Origin: an uncultured Saprospiraceae bacterium
GTDB lineage: Bacteria; Bacteroidota; Bacteroidia; Chitinophagales; Saprospiraceae
Direction: 5' to 3'
Assembly (NCBI GenBank): GCA_938001865.1
Contig: CALLAW010000048.1
Coordinates: 1 to 64,000 of the forward strand
Length of the DNA stretch: 64,000 nucleotides
The stretch's first letter is position 1. The number at the start of each line of letters is the position of its first letter. The translations under genes were made by a program, and so were the position numbers. Below are positions 17,516 through 26,428 of the stretch, piece after piece. Under the pieces are notes generated by a model. It was not told the DNA's origin, did no database searches, and saw only the letters and a list, made by a program, of their open reading frames with translations.

Positions 17516-19798
17516 CTAAAAAATTAATTTTGCTCCGAGACTTGGAATGATTGGCAGCTGATCAACTCTCTCATATCGGAGTCTATCAAAGTAGAAGATA
17601 TTATTCCTATTGGCTATATTGGTGACACTAAAGTTAGTCTCCAAAGTTGCCCAACTTGTAATCTTCCACTTCTTAGTCACAGAAGCATCTATCCGATGAT
17701 AATTGGGCAATCTTCCTCCATTCCTTTGTTCGTCATAGATGATGTTGATGTTTTCATCATTGGAGGTAAGGATATCTGTATCTACTCCATCGTCAAACAC
17801 TACACTCTCGTAGAATCCTTGTGTGAGGGTAAATGGAAATCCAGAACCAAAATTATACCTCAAACTCGCGGAAAAATCTCCTTTCTCGTCAAAGTTATAT
17901 GATGCCAATACATTCATATTGTGTCGTCTATCAAAGAGAGTTGGATACTCTTGCTCGCCATCAAATCTATTGGCAAATCCATACGAGTACGTCCCCCAGA
18001 GATACCACTTGGGGTGATTATACTTCGCTGAGAAGTCTACACCATAAGCGTCACCTACCTCTGTTACGAAGTTCGCTTCTTCACGACTTATCTTATTCCT
18101 GTTGACAACGATGAGTTGTGTAAAGTCTTTGAAGTATCCCTCTACATTGAGTGTCAACTTATCTGTAAGGTCAAACTCTACACCACCCACTACATGATTA
18201 GAAAACTGCAATCTACTCCCTGCTCGCTGTCCATCAAATGTCGTAATCTCACTCTGCGGTCCTGAGAGAAATCCGTTGAATAGACTGATTACGTCTCTCT
18301 CATTATTCGTAGCGAGAAGATTCTGACTGTAGAGACCACCTGCTGCTTTGATTCTGACATTATCAGTGAGATTGAGCTTGAGTCCGAGCCTTGGCTCTAT
18401 TGATGGCTCACTCACTGCTGCATAATACTGGAATCTCACAGATGGCTCTATGACCAATCGATTCCATGATTTCCTGAACTTGAGATAGGCAGAGAGCTCA
18501 CTACTACTCTGAAATTGACTCAGATTGATCCCAAATTGATTGGTGAAATCGAAGTCAGTTCTCACTGATTTGAGCTCGACTCCATAGTCAAACTCGTATG
18601 TATTGGCAAAGAAATTGAAATCTAGCCCCAAAAAGTACTCGTCTATCCCACTCTCTCTTGGCTGACTGTCACCCTCTTTGATCCGAGTATCATAACTTGT
18701 ATAGCCAAACTTACCATTTACAATCAGACTACTACTCTGTGGCAATAAAGTGAAGTTAGCTCCAGCTCCAAGATTAGTCCAGTCAATATTGGCAATCGCA
18801 GGATTGAAGAATGCATCTTGATAGTTAAATCCAAAGAAGTTAAACTTCGATCCATTCGCAGTGTAGAATGACGTCTTAGCATACAGATCAGTGAAGTCAA
18901 ACGGCAATCCCGAATCATCATCTGTAGCATAGGCGTAGAGCAACTTAGAACTCTGATCGATGATTGATTTCTTCGCAGAGACGACAAATGATCCTCCGCT
19001 TCCCTCTTTCTTTCCTTTGAATAGTGGTCCTTCTGCTAATCCTTTGAGCATGAATGGACTCGCTGAGACATGTCCTCCAAAGTTATTCTTATTTCCCTCT
19101 CTGGTCTTGATATCTACTACAGCTGAGATCCTCCCGCCATACTCTGCGTTGAATCCTCCAGTAAGGACATCTGCACTCCTGATGAGATCTGTCTCGAAGA
19201 TCGAAAAGAATCCTATCGAGTGAAACGGGTTGTAGACAGTCATCCCATCGAGTAAGATAAGATTCTGTACAGGTGATCCTCCTCTAATAAAGATCTGACC
19301 TCCTTGATCCCCGGTAGTGACGACACCAGGTAAGACTTGCAAGTATTGGAGTATATCTGGTTCTCCACCGGTACTAGGTAGCGCTTTTATTTGCTTTGCT
19401 GTGACTTTGAGTTTAGAGATTTGGACTTCAGTCCTTGCTTGTTCTTTGGTAGCTGAGATATTGACTACCCCTAGCTCGACTCCTTCTGAGTCAAGGTTGA
19501 TACTTTGATAGACGATACCTTTACCCTTAGAGACCACCTGTACCATCTGGTCTCCATATCCGAGATAGCTCGCTACTAATGTATATGTTCCCGCATCTAG
19601 ATTACTGATAGAGTAGAATCCGTTCTCATCAGTGACAGTACCCTCTCCGAGTTCTTCTATGAGGATACTTCCGTAAAGGATAGGCTCACCTGTCTCCTTG
19701 TCATAGAGGTGTCCTCTGATGATACCGTCCTGAGCTAGTGCTGTGGTCGCTACGAGGACGCAAATCAATAATACAAGTGATCTTAAAACTGAGTGCAT
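17516..19798 (-). CDS. TonB-dependent outer-membrane receptor
   Basis: The 760-residue protein has a signal peptide, then a carboxypeptidase-regulatory-like domain ('IIRGHLYDKETGEPILYGSI', about residues 24-110). A plug domain at about 125-235 carries 'LPSTGGEPDILQYLQVLPGV', 'QIFIRGGSPVQNLILLDG' and 'GGFNAEYGGRISAVVDI'. The barrel finishes with '...PIIPSLGAKLIF' and a terminal Phe. This subclass ('IRGGSP..N..LLDG' plug) is widespread in Bacteroidota and often of unknown ligand. No SusD partner is seen. It follows the GWxTD gene by 93 bases and precedes the TerB-like gene by 67 bases on the same strand. Confidence 0.9.
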   Translation of the reverse strand: MHSVLRSLVLLICVLVATTALAQDGIIRGHLYDKETGEPILYGSILIEELGEGTVTDENGFYSISNLDAGTYTLVASYLGYGDQMVQVVSKGKGIVYQSINLDSEGVELGVVNISATKEQARTEVQISKLKVTAKQIKALPSTGGEPDILQYLQVLPGVVTTGDQGGQIFIRGGSPVQNLILLDGMTVYNPFHSIGFFSIFETDLIRSADVLTGGFNAEYGGRISAVVDIKTREGNKNNFGGHVSASPFMLKGLAEGPLFKGKKEGSGGSFVVSAKKSIIDQSSKLLYAYATDDDSGLPFDFTDLYAKTSFYTANGSKFNFFGFNYQDAFFNPAIANIDWTNLGAGANFTLLPQSSSLIVNGKFGYTSYDTRIKEGDSQPRESGIDEYFLGLDFNFFANTYEFDYGVELKSVRTDFDFTNQFGINLSQFQSSSELSAYLKFRKSWNRLVIEPSVRFQYYAAVSEPSIEPRLGLKLNLTDNVRIKAAGGLYSQNLLATNNERDVISLFNGFLSGPQSEITTFDGQRAGSRLQFSNHVVGGVEFDLTDKLTLNVEGYFKDFTQLIVVNRNKISREEANFVTEVGDAYGVDFSAKYNHPKWYLWGTYSYGFANRFDGEQEYPTLFDRRHNMNVLASYNFDEKGDFSASLRYNFGSGFPFTLTQGFYESVVFDDGVDTDILTSNDENINIIYDEQRNGGRLPNYHRIDASVTKKWKITSWATLETNFSVTNIANRNNIFYFDRLRYERVDQLPIIPSLGAKLIF

Positions 19799-19891
19799 AG
19801 GTTATTAGTATTAATTCCGAATAAAGTAATCAATTGGCGATTAGCAAGCTAAGACGCCATATTGGTGGTGCAAAAGTACATACAATTCCTC

Positions 19892-21328
19892 TCAAAAATT
19901 ATTAAAATAATTCGCAGCATTACGCTGAAAATTATCCCCTGCTTGACCACTGTTAAATGCTCCATCTATCTCCCCTTGAGCTTGATTGTAGAGTGATCTT
20001 TGCCAATCAGGATTCCTGACATCAAAGTTACTATTAGAGTGCAGGATCTGATAATCATTCCCAGAGAGTGACGGATTGTAGAAGAGGAATCTGATATCTG
20101 TCTCTCCAGTATTCTCTAATCGATTGTAGATCCATATCTCATATGGCGGAGCACTAGGCTCATGCTCTTCGGTAATCACGATATCCGGCTTGCCATACTT
20201 CAAAAAATAGAAGCCTCTGTCATTCTCAAATCCGAATCCCACATTATTCCGATAGGTCTGATCTACTGCCTTAGCTACCTTCATATATGAGTTATAAGCG
20301 TCCTCTGTATACTGAGGGACTTGAGACGACCAGTATGAATAGATGAAGTACTTCATCTTGCGGAGATCTTGCTCGTAGAGGATTTGATTGAGTATCTCTG
20401 ATCTCTGTCCATCTATCTGAGGTGAGAGTGCTTTCAGTGCATAGATAGTCTCTTCTTTGGTAAAGTCTTTGACCCAAGAAGTCTCAAAGAATTGATCTTT
20501 CTCCATCATCAGGACCAGATCTCGCTTCGGTCGCATGACTTGAAAGTTCTGATGATTCACTGCCACTTGATTTTTCTCTTTATCGATGATCTCTGTGAGT
20601 AGATGATAGTCCCCTGACCTGAGTAGACTTACATCTATCGCCTTGGTATAGACACCTCGGATATCTGTTGACAGTTTTTGGTAGCCTGCCATTATCTCTT
20701 CGCCTGCCATTGATGGATTGCGGAGTTCTTTGATGATCGAGTACTTGATGAAGTATTGGTCATTGTCAGCGAGATCGGGTTGATGGTATTCTTGAAAAAA
20801 ATAGAGAGATTGTTGATCTTCACTGACTAGATTATAGGCCATTTTTTCATATCTGAACCCATACTTTTCAAATGGCAGCGTACTTTCTTTGCCTAGAGCA
20901 CTGCAGAGGAGTGGCTTACTGAGACTGAGACTCTGTGGCTGATCGACGACGAGCTTGAGGGCATACTCTATGGTGTCAGCTGCATGCTTGTCGATAAGAG
21001 TGACAAGGAGCTCATAGGTGCCATCATTGAGAGCATATCGCTGTACGTCCCAGAGATCGGTGGTGAGATTGTGATCAGTGACATCGATAGCATACTTCCC
21101 GACATGTATGGTTTGACTTGCTTGTATTTCATTGATCTGGACGATATACTCTAGCGTACCTTTGCCGTCTTTTAGCGTAAGCGTCTTAGATTGTATCCCG
21201 AGATAGTTCTCTAAGTAACCGCCCTCATCTCCATAGTAGAGGGTCGGATGTATGCTATATGCGAGTTGTCCATCTGCTTGTAAGCAAATGCCAAAAACAA
21301 AAACGAAGAGTATCAGAGGTCTGAGCAT
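19892..21328 (-). CDS. GWxTD-family secreted protein with a variant signature
   Basis: A 478-residue protein with a signal peptide ending in 'ICLQADGQ'. The N-terminal half is beta-rich and resembles the Ig-like part of GWxTD proteins. The C-terminal domain (about 300-478) contains the region where the family normally reads GWxTDRG; here it is 'GFGFENDRGFYFLKYGKPD', so Trp is Phe and Thr is Asn while the DRG and the K/GxPD part are kept. The pattern 'PYEIWIYNRL' follows as usual. Function of the family is not established. It precedes a TonB receptor on the same strand. Confidence 0.75.
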   Translation of the reverse strand: MLRPLILFVFVFGICLQADGQLAYSIHPTLYYGDEGGYLENYLGIQSKTLTLKDGKGTLEYIVQINEIQASQTIHVGKYAIDVTDHNLTTDLWDVQRYALNDGTYELLVTLIDKHAADTIEYALKLVVDQPQSLSLSKPLLCSALGKESTLPFEKYGFRYEKMAYNLVSEDQQSLYFFQEYHQPDLADNDQYFIKYSIIKELRNPSMAGEEIMAGYQKLSTDIRGVYTKAIDVSLLRSGDYHLLTEIIDKEKNQVAVNHQNFQVMRPKRDLVLMMEKDQFFETSWVKDFTKEETIYALKALSPQIDGQRSEILNQILYEQDLRKMKYFIYSYWSSQVPQYTEDAYNSYMKVAKAVDQTYRNNVGFGFENDRGFYFLKYGKPDIVITEEHEPSAPPYEIWIYNRLENTGETDIRFLFYNPSLSGNDYQILHSNSNFDVRNPDWQRSLYNQAQGEIDGAFNSGQAGDNFQRNAANYFNNF

Positions 21329-21458
21329 AGGGTCTGAGTTAGATACTTAGTATTATCAGGTTGTTAGAGCCATAAAGATATTTGATTCTGTTGAGAAATC
21401 AGATGAAAAAGTTACACTGAGCAGTATATCTGACATTTGTCTAGATAATTAGCTCAGC

Positions 21459-21830
21459 TTACTGAGTATCACTCTTAGCCATCTCTAGTCTGAAGAGATT
21501 ACGAGACTTGACGATCTCGAGGATTAAGGTCGTATCAGTGAGCCCTTTGATCTGGAATTGATCACCATTATCCACCTTGAATAGACTATCCTGGATCGCA
21601 TATGCTCGCAAGCGATACTCATCTTTGAAGAGATTGGACTTACAGCCATCTGCTGTCACTACTAGCCATGTACCGTCTAAGAAGGGAGAAGTGACATTAT
21701 TCTTAGTCCCTGTGATCAACTGCCAGGTGCCTAACAGTTGATCATCACTGATAGGAGACTGACAAGCTGAGAAGTAGATACTACAGCAGATCAATGCACT
21801 GAGATACCAGAGTGAAACCTTTGAATCCAT
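21459..21830 (-). CDS. Small lipocalin-like lipoprotein
   Basis: The ATG at 21830 (MDSKVSLWYLSALICCSIYFSACQS) gives a lipoprotein signal with lipobox FSAC; the track start adds seven residues. The mature part of about 100 residues begins 'LLGTWQLITGT', the opening pattern of small lipocalin-like proteins, and continues with alternating beta strands ('TWLVVTADG', 'FKVDNGDQFQIKGL', 'TTLILEIVKSRNLFRLE'). No ligand can be predicted. It lies 130 bases upstream of the GWxTD gene and is divergent from the small membrane protein at 21978. Confidence 0.6.
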   Translation of the reverse strand: MDSKVSLWYLSALICCSIYFSACQSPISDDQLLGTWQLITGTKNNVTSPFLDGTWLVVTADGCKSNLFKDEYRLRAYAIQDSLFKVDNGDQFQIKGLTDTTLILEIVKSRNLFRLEMAKSDTQ

Positions 21831-21919
21831 GCCTGTAAAAGTAAGCAGCAATTCAATAGAATCAGAGTGTGGCTCAAAGATTTAACGTCAAGAAAGACAC
21901 CTACTCTCACATCAGCCTA

Positions 21920-21950
21920 TTTGCATTCTTGGAAGACTCCTCTATCTTTG
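21920..21950 (+). promoter_or_regulatory. Consensus Bacteroidota promoter
   Basis: TTTG (21920-21923) and TATCTTTG (21943-21950) are separated by exactly 19 bases, matching the known TTTG-N19-TAnnTTTG promoter of this phylum. Transcription should begin near 21957, giving a leader of about 20 bases to the ATG at 21978. Confidence 0.75.
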
Positions 21951-21977
21951 CAGCCCTAATCAACTCTATCGAGCTCT

Positions 21978-22382
21978 ATGTTGAAAAATATCATTGCAGT
22001 CATACTTGGGATTATCGGAGGAGGTCTGATGGTAGGCATCATCCAGCAGATGAGTCATCGCCGCTATGGATCAGCAGAAGGCATCTCTCTAGAAGATATC
22101 GAAGGACTTACTGCATTCATTGAGACATTACCCACAGAAGCATTTCTCTTTGTGATCCTTGCTCATTGCACAGGAGCATTTATCGCTGGATTTATTGCCA
22201 GCAAGTTGTCGATCAATAATCATTATGTCCTTGGTCTTATTGCGGCATTTGCTCTATTGCTTGCCACTCTAGTTACTGTATTCTCTATCCCTGGGCAGCC
22301 AGATTGGGTACTCTATCTTGATCCGATTGCTACCTTGATCTGTGGCTGGATAGGAGCTAAGATTGGGAGTCCATCAGCATAG
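21978..22382 (+). CDS. Small four-helix membrane protein, function unknown
   Basis: The 134-residue protein has about four membrane helices. The first is Gly-rich ('IIAVILGIIGGGLMVGIIQ'), the second is 'AFLFVILAHCTGAFIAGFIAS', the third 'YVLGLIAAFALLLATLVTVF', and the last 'IATLICGWIGAKIGS'. The small-residue packing in helices 1, 2 and 4 is typical of small uncharacterised inner-membrane proteins. No catalytic residues stand out. A perfect phylum promoter lies directly upstream, so this is a genuine, independently expressed gene. Confidence 0.75.
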   Translation: MLKNIIAVILGIIGGGLMVGIIQQMSHRRYGSAEGISLEDIEGLTAFIETLPTEAFLFVILAHCTGAFIAGFIASKLSINNHYVLGLIAAFALLLATLVTVFSIPGQPDWVLYLDPIATLICGWIGAKIGSPSA

Positions 22383-22495
22383 ATCGTGAGATTAAGTCAA
22401 GTGTCTATGAGGTAGTGTTGCTCTCTATAAAAGATTTTTGTCCTCCTATATAGACCAAGCTAGAGCATCCCCGTTGTAGCTTGTCTGGGCCTCAT

Positions 22496-22514
22496 GTAGT
22501 AGTAGTAGTAGTAG
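22496..22514. repeat. Short (GTA)6 microsatellite
   Basis: Six tandem GTA units lie in the short gap beyond the 3' end of holA. It is non-coding and might vary in length between strains. Confidence 0.8.
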
Positions 22515-22522
22515 GTCAATCA

Positions 22523-23542
22523 CTAGACTTCTATAGTAGCTGCTCTGCCATAGAAGAGTGAGAAGAACAAATCATTTAATACTGCATCTGCCTTTGCTCC
22601 TCTAGTGCCTACCCCTTTGAATGCCTTATCTGCCTCTAGCAATCCATCGAATACATCTCTGATCTGAGTCATGCTATAGTGCTTGGCAGCTGTCTTGTAA
22701 TTCGCTGCAAATGTTGGACTGTAGAGCTTGAGCTTAGTTGCCAATGCTCTATTATCTAGGTTGATATTGGCCTTAGTTGTGTATACCTTGGAGAAGTATC
22801 CGTAGAGATTTGCTAACACTAATGGTATGGGATTTTCCTTAGGATGAGCTGCAAAGTGTTCTGCAATCTGAAATACTTTGGCGACGTCTTTGGTGGAGAG
22901 AGCATTCTGCAGCTCGAAAACATTGAAGTCTTTACTCATCCCGACATTCTTGTGGATGAGATCGACTGTAATCTCTTGACCTTCAGGTGTAGAGACCATC
23001 AGCTTATCTATCTCATTGATGACCTTACCGAGCTGATTTCCCAGCAATCCAGCGAGTCGTTGTGCATTTTCGGGATGGATGAGTCTTTTCCTTTGTCTGA
23101 CATTATTGCTGATCCATTCTGTCATTTTGTAATCTTTGATCTTTTCGGATTTTAAGACTACGGCATGTTTTTTCAGGGCAGTGAAGATTTTTTTTCGACC
23201 ATCAATTTTTTTCTTATATCCGATGAATAGACTCGTCATCGGATTGGGACGTTCGATGTACTTGAGTAGCATCTCTATCTTGGAGAGATACTGAGCCTCC
23301 TTCAATATGATGACGCGTCGAGGTGCCATCATTGGATATTGGGAGCACTGATCCACGATCTGCTTCCATTCGGTATCCTTACCGTAGAGGATCACCTCAT
23401 TGAATGACTTCTCTCCCTCTGTAAGGATGGTCGTAGCGGCCTCCATGACTTGGTCGATGAAGTAAGGCTCCTCTCCGTGGAGGAAGTAGATTGGATCGTA
23501 CTTCTTGCCTTTGATATTTTGGATTATAGTCTGATGGCTCAT
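22523..23542 (-). CDS. holA: DNA polymerase III subunit delta
   Basis: The 339-residue protein opens with the delta signature 'YDPIYFLHGEEPYFIDQV'. It continues with 'RRVIILKEAQYLSK' and the 'ERPNPMTSLFIGYKKKIDGRKK' region typical of Bacteroidota delta subunits. The C-terminal collar part carries 'LVLANLYGYFSKVY' and 'GTRGAKADAVLNDLFFSLF'. Delta opens the beta sliding clamp as part of the clamp loader. Length and order of motifs are normal. It appears monocistronic. Confidence 0.9.
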   Translation of the reverse strand: MSHQTIIQNIKGKKYDPIYFLHGEEPYFIDQVMEAATTILTEGEKSFNEVILYGKDTEWKQIVDQCSQYPMMAPRRVIILKEAQYLSKIEMLLKYIERPNPMTSLFIGYKKKIDGRKKIFTALKKHAVVLKSEKIKDYKMTEWISNNVRQRKRLIHPENAQRLAGLLGNQLGKVINEIDKLMVSTPEGQEITVDLIHKNVGMSKDFNVFELQNALSTKDVAKVFQIAEHFAAHPKENPIPLVLANLYGYFSKVYTTKANINLDNRALATKLKLYSPTFAANYKTAAKHYSMTQIRDVFDGLLEADKAFKGVGTRGAKADAVLNDLFFSLFYGRAATIEV

Positions 23543-23743
23543 CTCCCTTTATTCATTTATTGACATTGGATCTCTGTGATTGGTATAGCTTGACATTTGA
23601 CTGCGATCAATCGAGCATGTCTACTCACAGACAACCTAAGTATGCATCATCGTTAGAGAGTCGTACTCTAGGTAAATGCCGCAGTAATCTAGACTTACTC
23701 AAGTCTGTAACACCCCTTACGTAGGTCTGTATAACTCAGAGTA

Positions 23744-23974
23744 TTACTCCATGCCTTGTTCTTCGTTATTATGTAACTCAGCTCTACGTTCGCTACGAGT
23801 CCTGAATACTTGGACACCATAGTAGGCAATGGTGAAGAATGGTATCGTGATGAACTTATACGGAGCTATCTGATAAGTATCTCCAGTCTCTCTTGCCAAT
23901 ATAAACCCTAGGACTAACTCTATGAGTATCAAGAGTGCAAGGAAGACAAGTGTACGTTTGATTATTGGACTCAT
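23744..23974 (-). CDS. Small two-helix membrane protein, unknown
   Basis: A 76-residue protein with two hydrophobic segments ('TLVFLALLILIELVLGFILA' and 'FITIPFFTIAYYGVQVF'), followed by a charged Arg/Glu-rich tail. No family is recognised. The ATG start and charge distribution (positive tail) look natural. It stands alone about 200 bases upstream of holA on the same strand. Confidence 0.5.
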   Translation of the reverse strand: MSPIIKRTLVFLALLILIELVLGFILARETGDTYQIAPYKFITIPFFTIAYYGVQVFRTRSERRAELHNNEEQGME

Positions 23975-24218
23975 AAGATTAATTGATTTGAAGGATACTC
24001 AATGTCTCAATCAGTCAAATATACTCAAACCACCATAGAAACAAAACAGAAGATCAAAGTTATGCTCTCATCATGTCTGAATTAAATCTGATGAAATTAC
24101 CACATCCTTTAGCATGATACTCTGTACTGGAGTTCTCATAGACTTTAATGTGATTACATTGGAAATCAGCCGAGTGTAGTATGTTAAATTTTTCCTCGAT
24201 CAAAAGTTATAATCATCA

Positions 24219-24251
24219 TTGCGAATTTATGTCATTATTGCATTATATTTG
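24219..24251 (+). promoter_or_regulatory. Candidate promoter of the small RNA at 24258
   Basis: TTG (24219-24221) and TATATTTG (24244-24251) match the phylum promoter with a 22-base spacer, at the long end of the accepted range. Confidence 0.5.
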
Positions 24252-24257
24252 TGCTAT

Positions 24258-24327
24258 TAACGACCAGTTAAAGATCAAACTTTAACCCCAAATTTGATGG
24301 GCTTTGCTTCGGCGAGGCCCTTTTTTT
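24258..24327 (+). ncRNA. Candidate small structured RNA, about 70 bases
   Basis: Directly after the TATATTTG box lies a hairpin GTTAAAG-ATCAAA-CTTTAAC (24267-24286). Its entire loop ATCAAA can pair with TTTGAT (24293-24298), just before a strong terminator. The two pairings are alternatives or a tight pseudoknot. No ORF fits inside. It could be a stand-alone small RNA or a leader that controls read-through into the OstA-like gene 118 bases downstream. I do not recognise a named riboswitch class. Confidence 0.5.
24299..24327 (+). terminator. Intrinsic terminator with C(UUCG)G loop
   Basis: GGGCTTTGC pairs with GCGAGGCCC over nine positions (two G-U) and closes the extra-stable UUCG tetraloop. 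Seven T residues follow. Confidence 0.9.
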
Positions 24328-24445
24328 GTCCTTATAAGAGTAGCAATGACATAATTACTATTTCCATAACATTGAGTTAATGAGTAATAAGCTAATTTTA
24401 CACCAAGGATAAAGAGACACTATCAAAGAGAACAACCTATATATC

Positions 24446-26428
24446 TTGCCATGCTTACCTACTCTGAGAGCAGCCAAACTCCTCAGGGTCTTGCTGAGTA
24501 TCTCTCTACTCGTGATCATACTCAGTACACCTACCTTACTCTTAGGCCAATCACCAGCAGATACATCAGTCTACGACCCGATCAGAGTCATCTATACTGA
24601 TAAGCAAGTTACAGTAAACGATCCCGATGACCCGAAGCAATACTACATCGGCAATGTCAAAATCGTCCATGATAGTACATACTTTCTCTGTGATAGTGCG
24701 GTCACATCAGATCAGACTCTCAAGGCATTCAATCATGTGACTATCCTCAAGGCAGACACGATAGAGACTCATAGCAATAGCCTTATCTATAATGGACAAT
24801 CTAAGTCTGCCACTCTCAATGGAGATGTCTCACTTGTCAATGGGAATGAAAAACTCTTCACTAATACTCTATATCTCGATCTGATGACGGATGTTGCGAC
24901 GTATCAGGATACAGCATTGATGACCTCCCAGACAGCACAGTTGAGCAGTATCAAAGGTCGCTATGATCTCAATAAGAAAGTAGCCTACTTCTTCGAAGAT
25001 GTCATTGTCATAGATTCCTCGTTTACCTTGCTTACAGATACGCTTCATTATGACGTTGAGAGCAATGTAGCAGTCTTCTTTGGGCCGAGCTACATCAGTC
25101 AAGAAGAGACACAAATCTATGCCGAAGGAGGCTACTACAATACAGAGACTGGAGACGCATTTTTCGAGCAGAATGCGAAGTATAATAGTGCAACAGGAAG
25201 AGCCACAAGTGATCTCATGCGATACTCATCATCTGACAAGAATATCATCCTCGAAGGCAATGCCATCGTCAGAGATACGAGCTATACTGCGATGGCTGAT
25301 AGGATAGAATACTTACAAGCTGATAGCATCGTGATCCTCGTGGGAAATGCGTCAGTAATCAATGACGAATCGCAGGCAATCGGTGACTACATCAAGCTCA
25401 ATCAAGCGACTGGTCAAGTAGAGATCTTCGGGTCAGGGACATATAATAATGGCAATACAAGCCTAGCAAGTGACACCATCTACTACAATGAAAAGACTGA
25501 AATCGGAAATACCATCGGTAGCTCAGTCTATACTGATGAGACAGAGCAGCGGAGACTCTTCTCTGATCACCTTACATACAATGAAGATGGTAGCTATCTC
25601 GCATACAATACCAGCGGGAGACCATACCTAGAGCAAGTCTCAGAGTCTGGTGACACCACATATCTCTCAGCTGATACTCTCTACTCATATACTGACAGAC
25701 GAGATACACTCACTCTTGACAGCGTAGATTACTTCATCGGCTATCCTGATGTGATCGTATACTCTCAAAACTTCCAAGCAGTAGCTGACTCACTCTCTTA
25801 TTCGCTTCAAGACTCGACTCTCCAATTATTTGGCACTCCCATTGCATGGGCAGATACGACACAGTTCGCAGGTGATACGATAATCATGATCAACGATAGT
25901 GTAGGCATTAGCGATGTACATCTCTATGGCAAGGCCAATCTTATCAGCTATATCGATGACAAGTACCAAGACCAAATCAAAGGAAAGACAATCCATGCTA
26001 AGTTGGACAATCAATCCTTAGAGTCTCTCCATGTCGTCGGTAATGCTGAGACTATCTACCTACTCAGAGATGAAGAAGGCAGATACATCGCAGCGAACAA
26101 AACAATCTGTAGCTATATCGATTTCTGGTTTGAAGATGGAGAGCTCTCCGATATCAAGTTCCACGGAGAGCCAGTCTCTCATATGAACCCCATTGATCAA
26201 GCATCAGGCGAAGATCTGTATCTATCCAAAATCAAATGGGATGTGACTCGGCGACCTCTGAGCAAAAATGATCTCTTTCATCCAGTGGGCAAGGCTACTC
26301 TTGGTAAAGATGACAAAGACAACCCGACTCAATCAGAATCTTTATTGGAAATTGGCGTGGAAGATGATAAATTTGAGCAAGAAATCAAAGATGCTCTGAA
26401 GAAGCAAAACAATAAAAAGAATGATTAG
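24446..26428 (+). CDS. OstA/LptA-like outer-membrane biogenesis protein
   Basis: The 660-residue protein has a signal peptide (to 'TLLLGQ', about residue 35). Long runs of short beta strands follow, of the OstA/LptA type: 'VKIVHDSTYFLCDSAVT', 'ALIYNGQSKSATLNGDVSLV'-like blocks, and repeated 'YNxxTGxA' and 'LSADTLY' units. These proteins form a beta-jellyroll bridge that carries lipopolysaccharide or lipooligosaccharide across the periplasm. The protein is much longer than E. coli LptA, as is usual for the Bacteroidota OstA-like family. A charged C-terminal tail (KKQNNKKND) overlaps the start of the next gene by 8 bases, which points to translational coupling. Confidence 0.85.
   Translation: MPCLPTLRAAKLLRVLLSISLLVIILSTPTLLLGQSPADTSVYDPIRVIYTDKQVTVNDPDDPKQYYIGNVKIVHDSTYFLCDSAVTSDQTLKAFNHVTILKADTIETHSNSLIYNGQSKSATLNGDVSLVNGNEKLFTNTLYLDLMTDVATYQDTALMTSQTAQLSSIKGRYDLNKKVAYFFEDVIVIDSSFTLLTDTLHYDVESNVAVFFGPSYISQEETQIYAEGGYYNTETGDAFFEQNAKYNSATGRATSDLMRYSSSDKNIILEGNAIVRDTSYTAMADRIEYLQADSIVILVGNASVINDESQAIGDYIKLNQATGQVEIFGSGTYNNGNTSLASDTIYYNEKTEIGNTIGSSVYTDETEQRRLFSDHLTYNEDGSYLAYNTSGRPYLEQVSESGDTTYLSADTLYSYTDRRDTLTLDSVDYFIGYPDVIVYSQNFQAVADSLSYSLQDSTLQLFGTPIAWADTTQFAGDTIIMINDSVGISDVHLYGKANLISYIDDKYQDQIKGKTIHAKLDNQSLESLHVVGNAETIYLLRDEEGRYIAANKTICSYIDFWFEDGELSDIKFHGEPVSHMNPIDQASGEDLYLSKIKWDVTRRPLSKNDLFHPVGKATLGKDDKDNPTQSESLLEIGVEDDKFEQEIKDALKKQNNKKND

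Noticed and set aside
17833-18105. 90-codon plus-strand ORF inside the TonB receptor gene
   Set aside because: It is antisense to a well-supported gene and its translation is a shadow with no domain features; the same holds for the other short ORFs inside large genes.
14236-19798. SusC/SusD polysaccharide utilisation locus
   Set aside because: Both TonB receptors are about 750-760 residues, shorter than SusC, and no SusD-like lipoprotein or glycoside hydrolase is adjacent.
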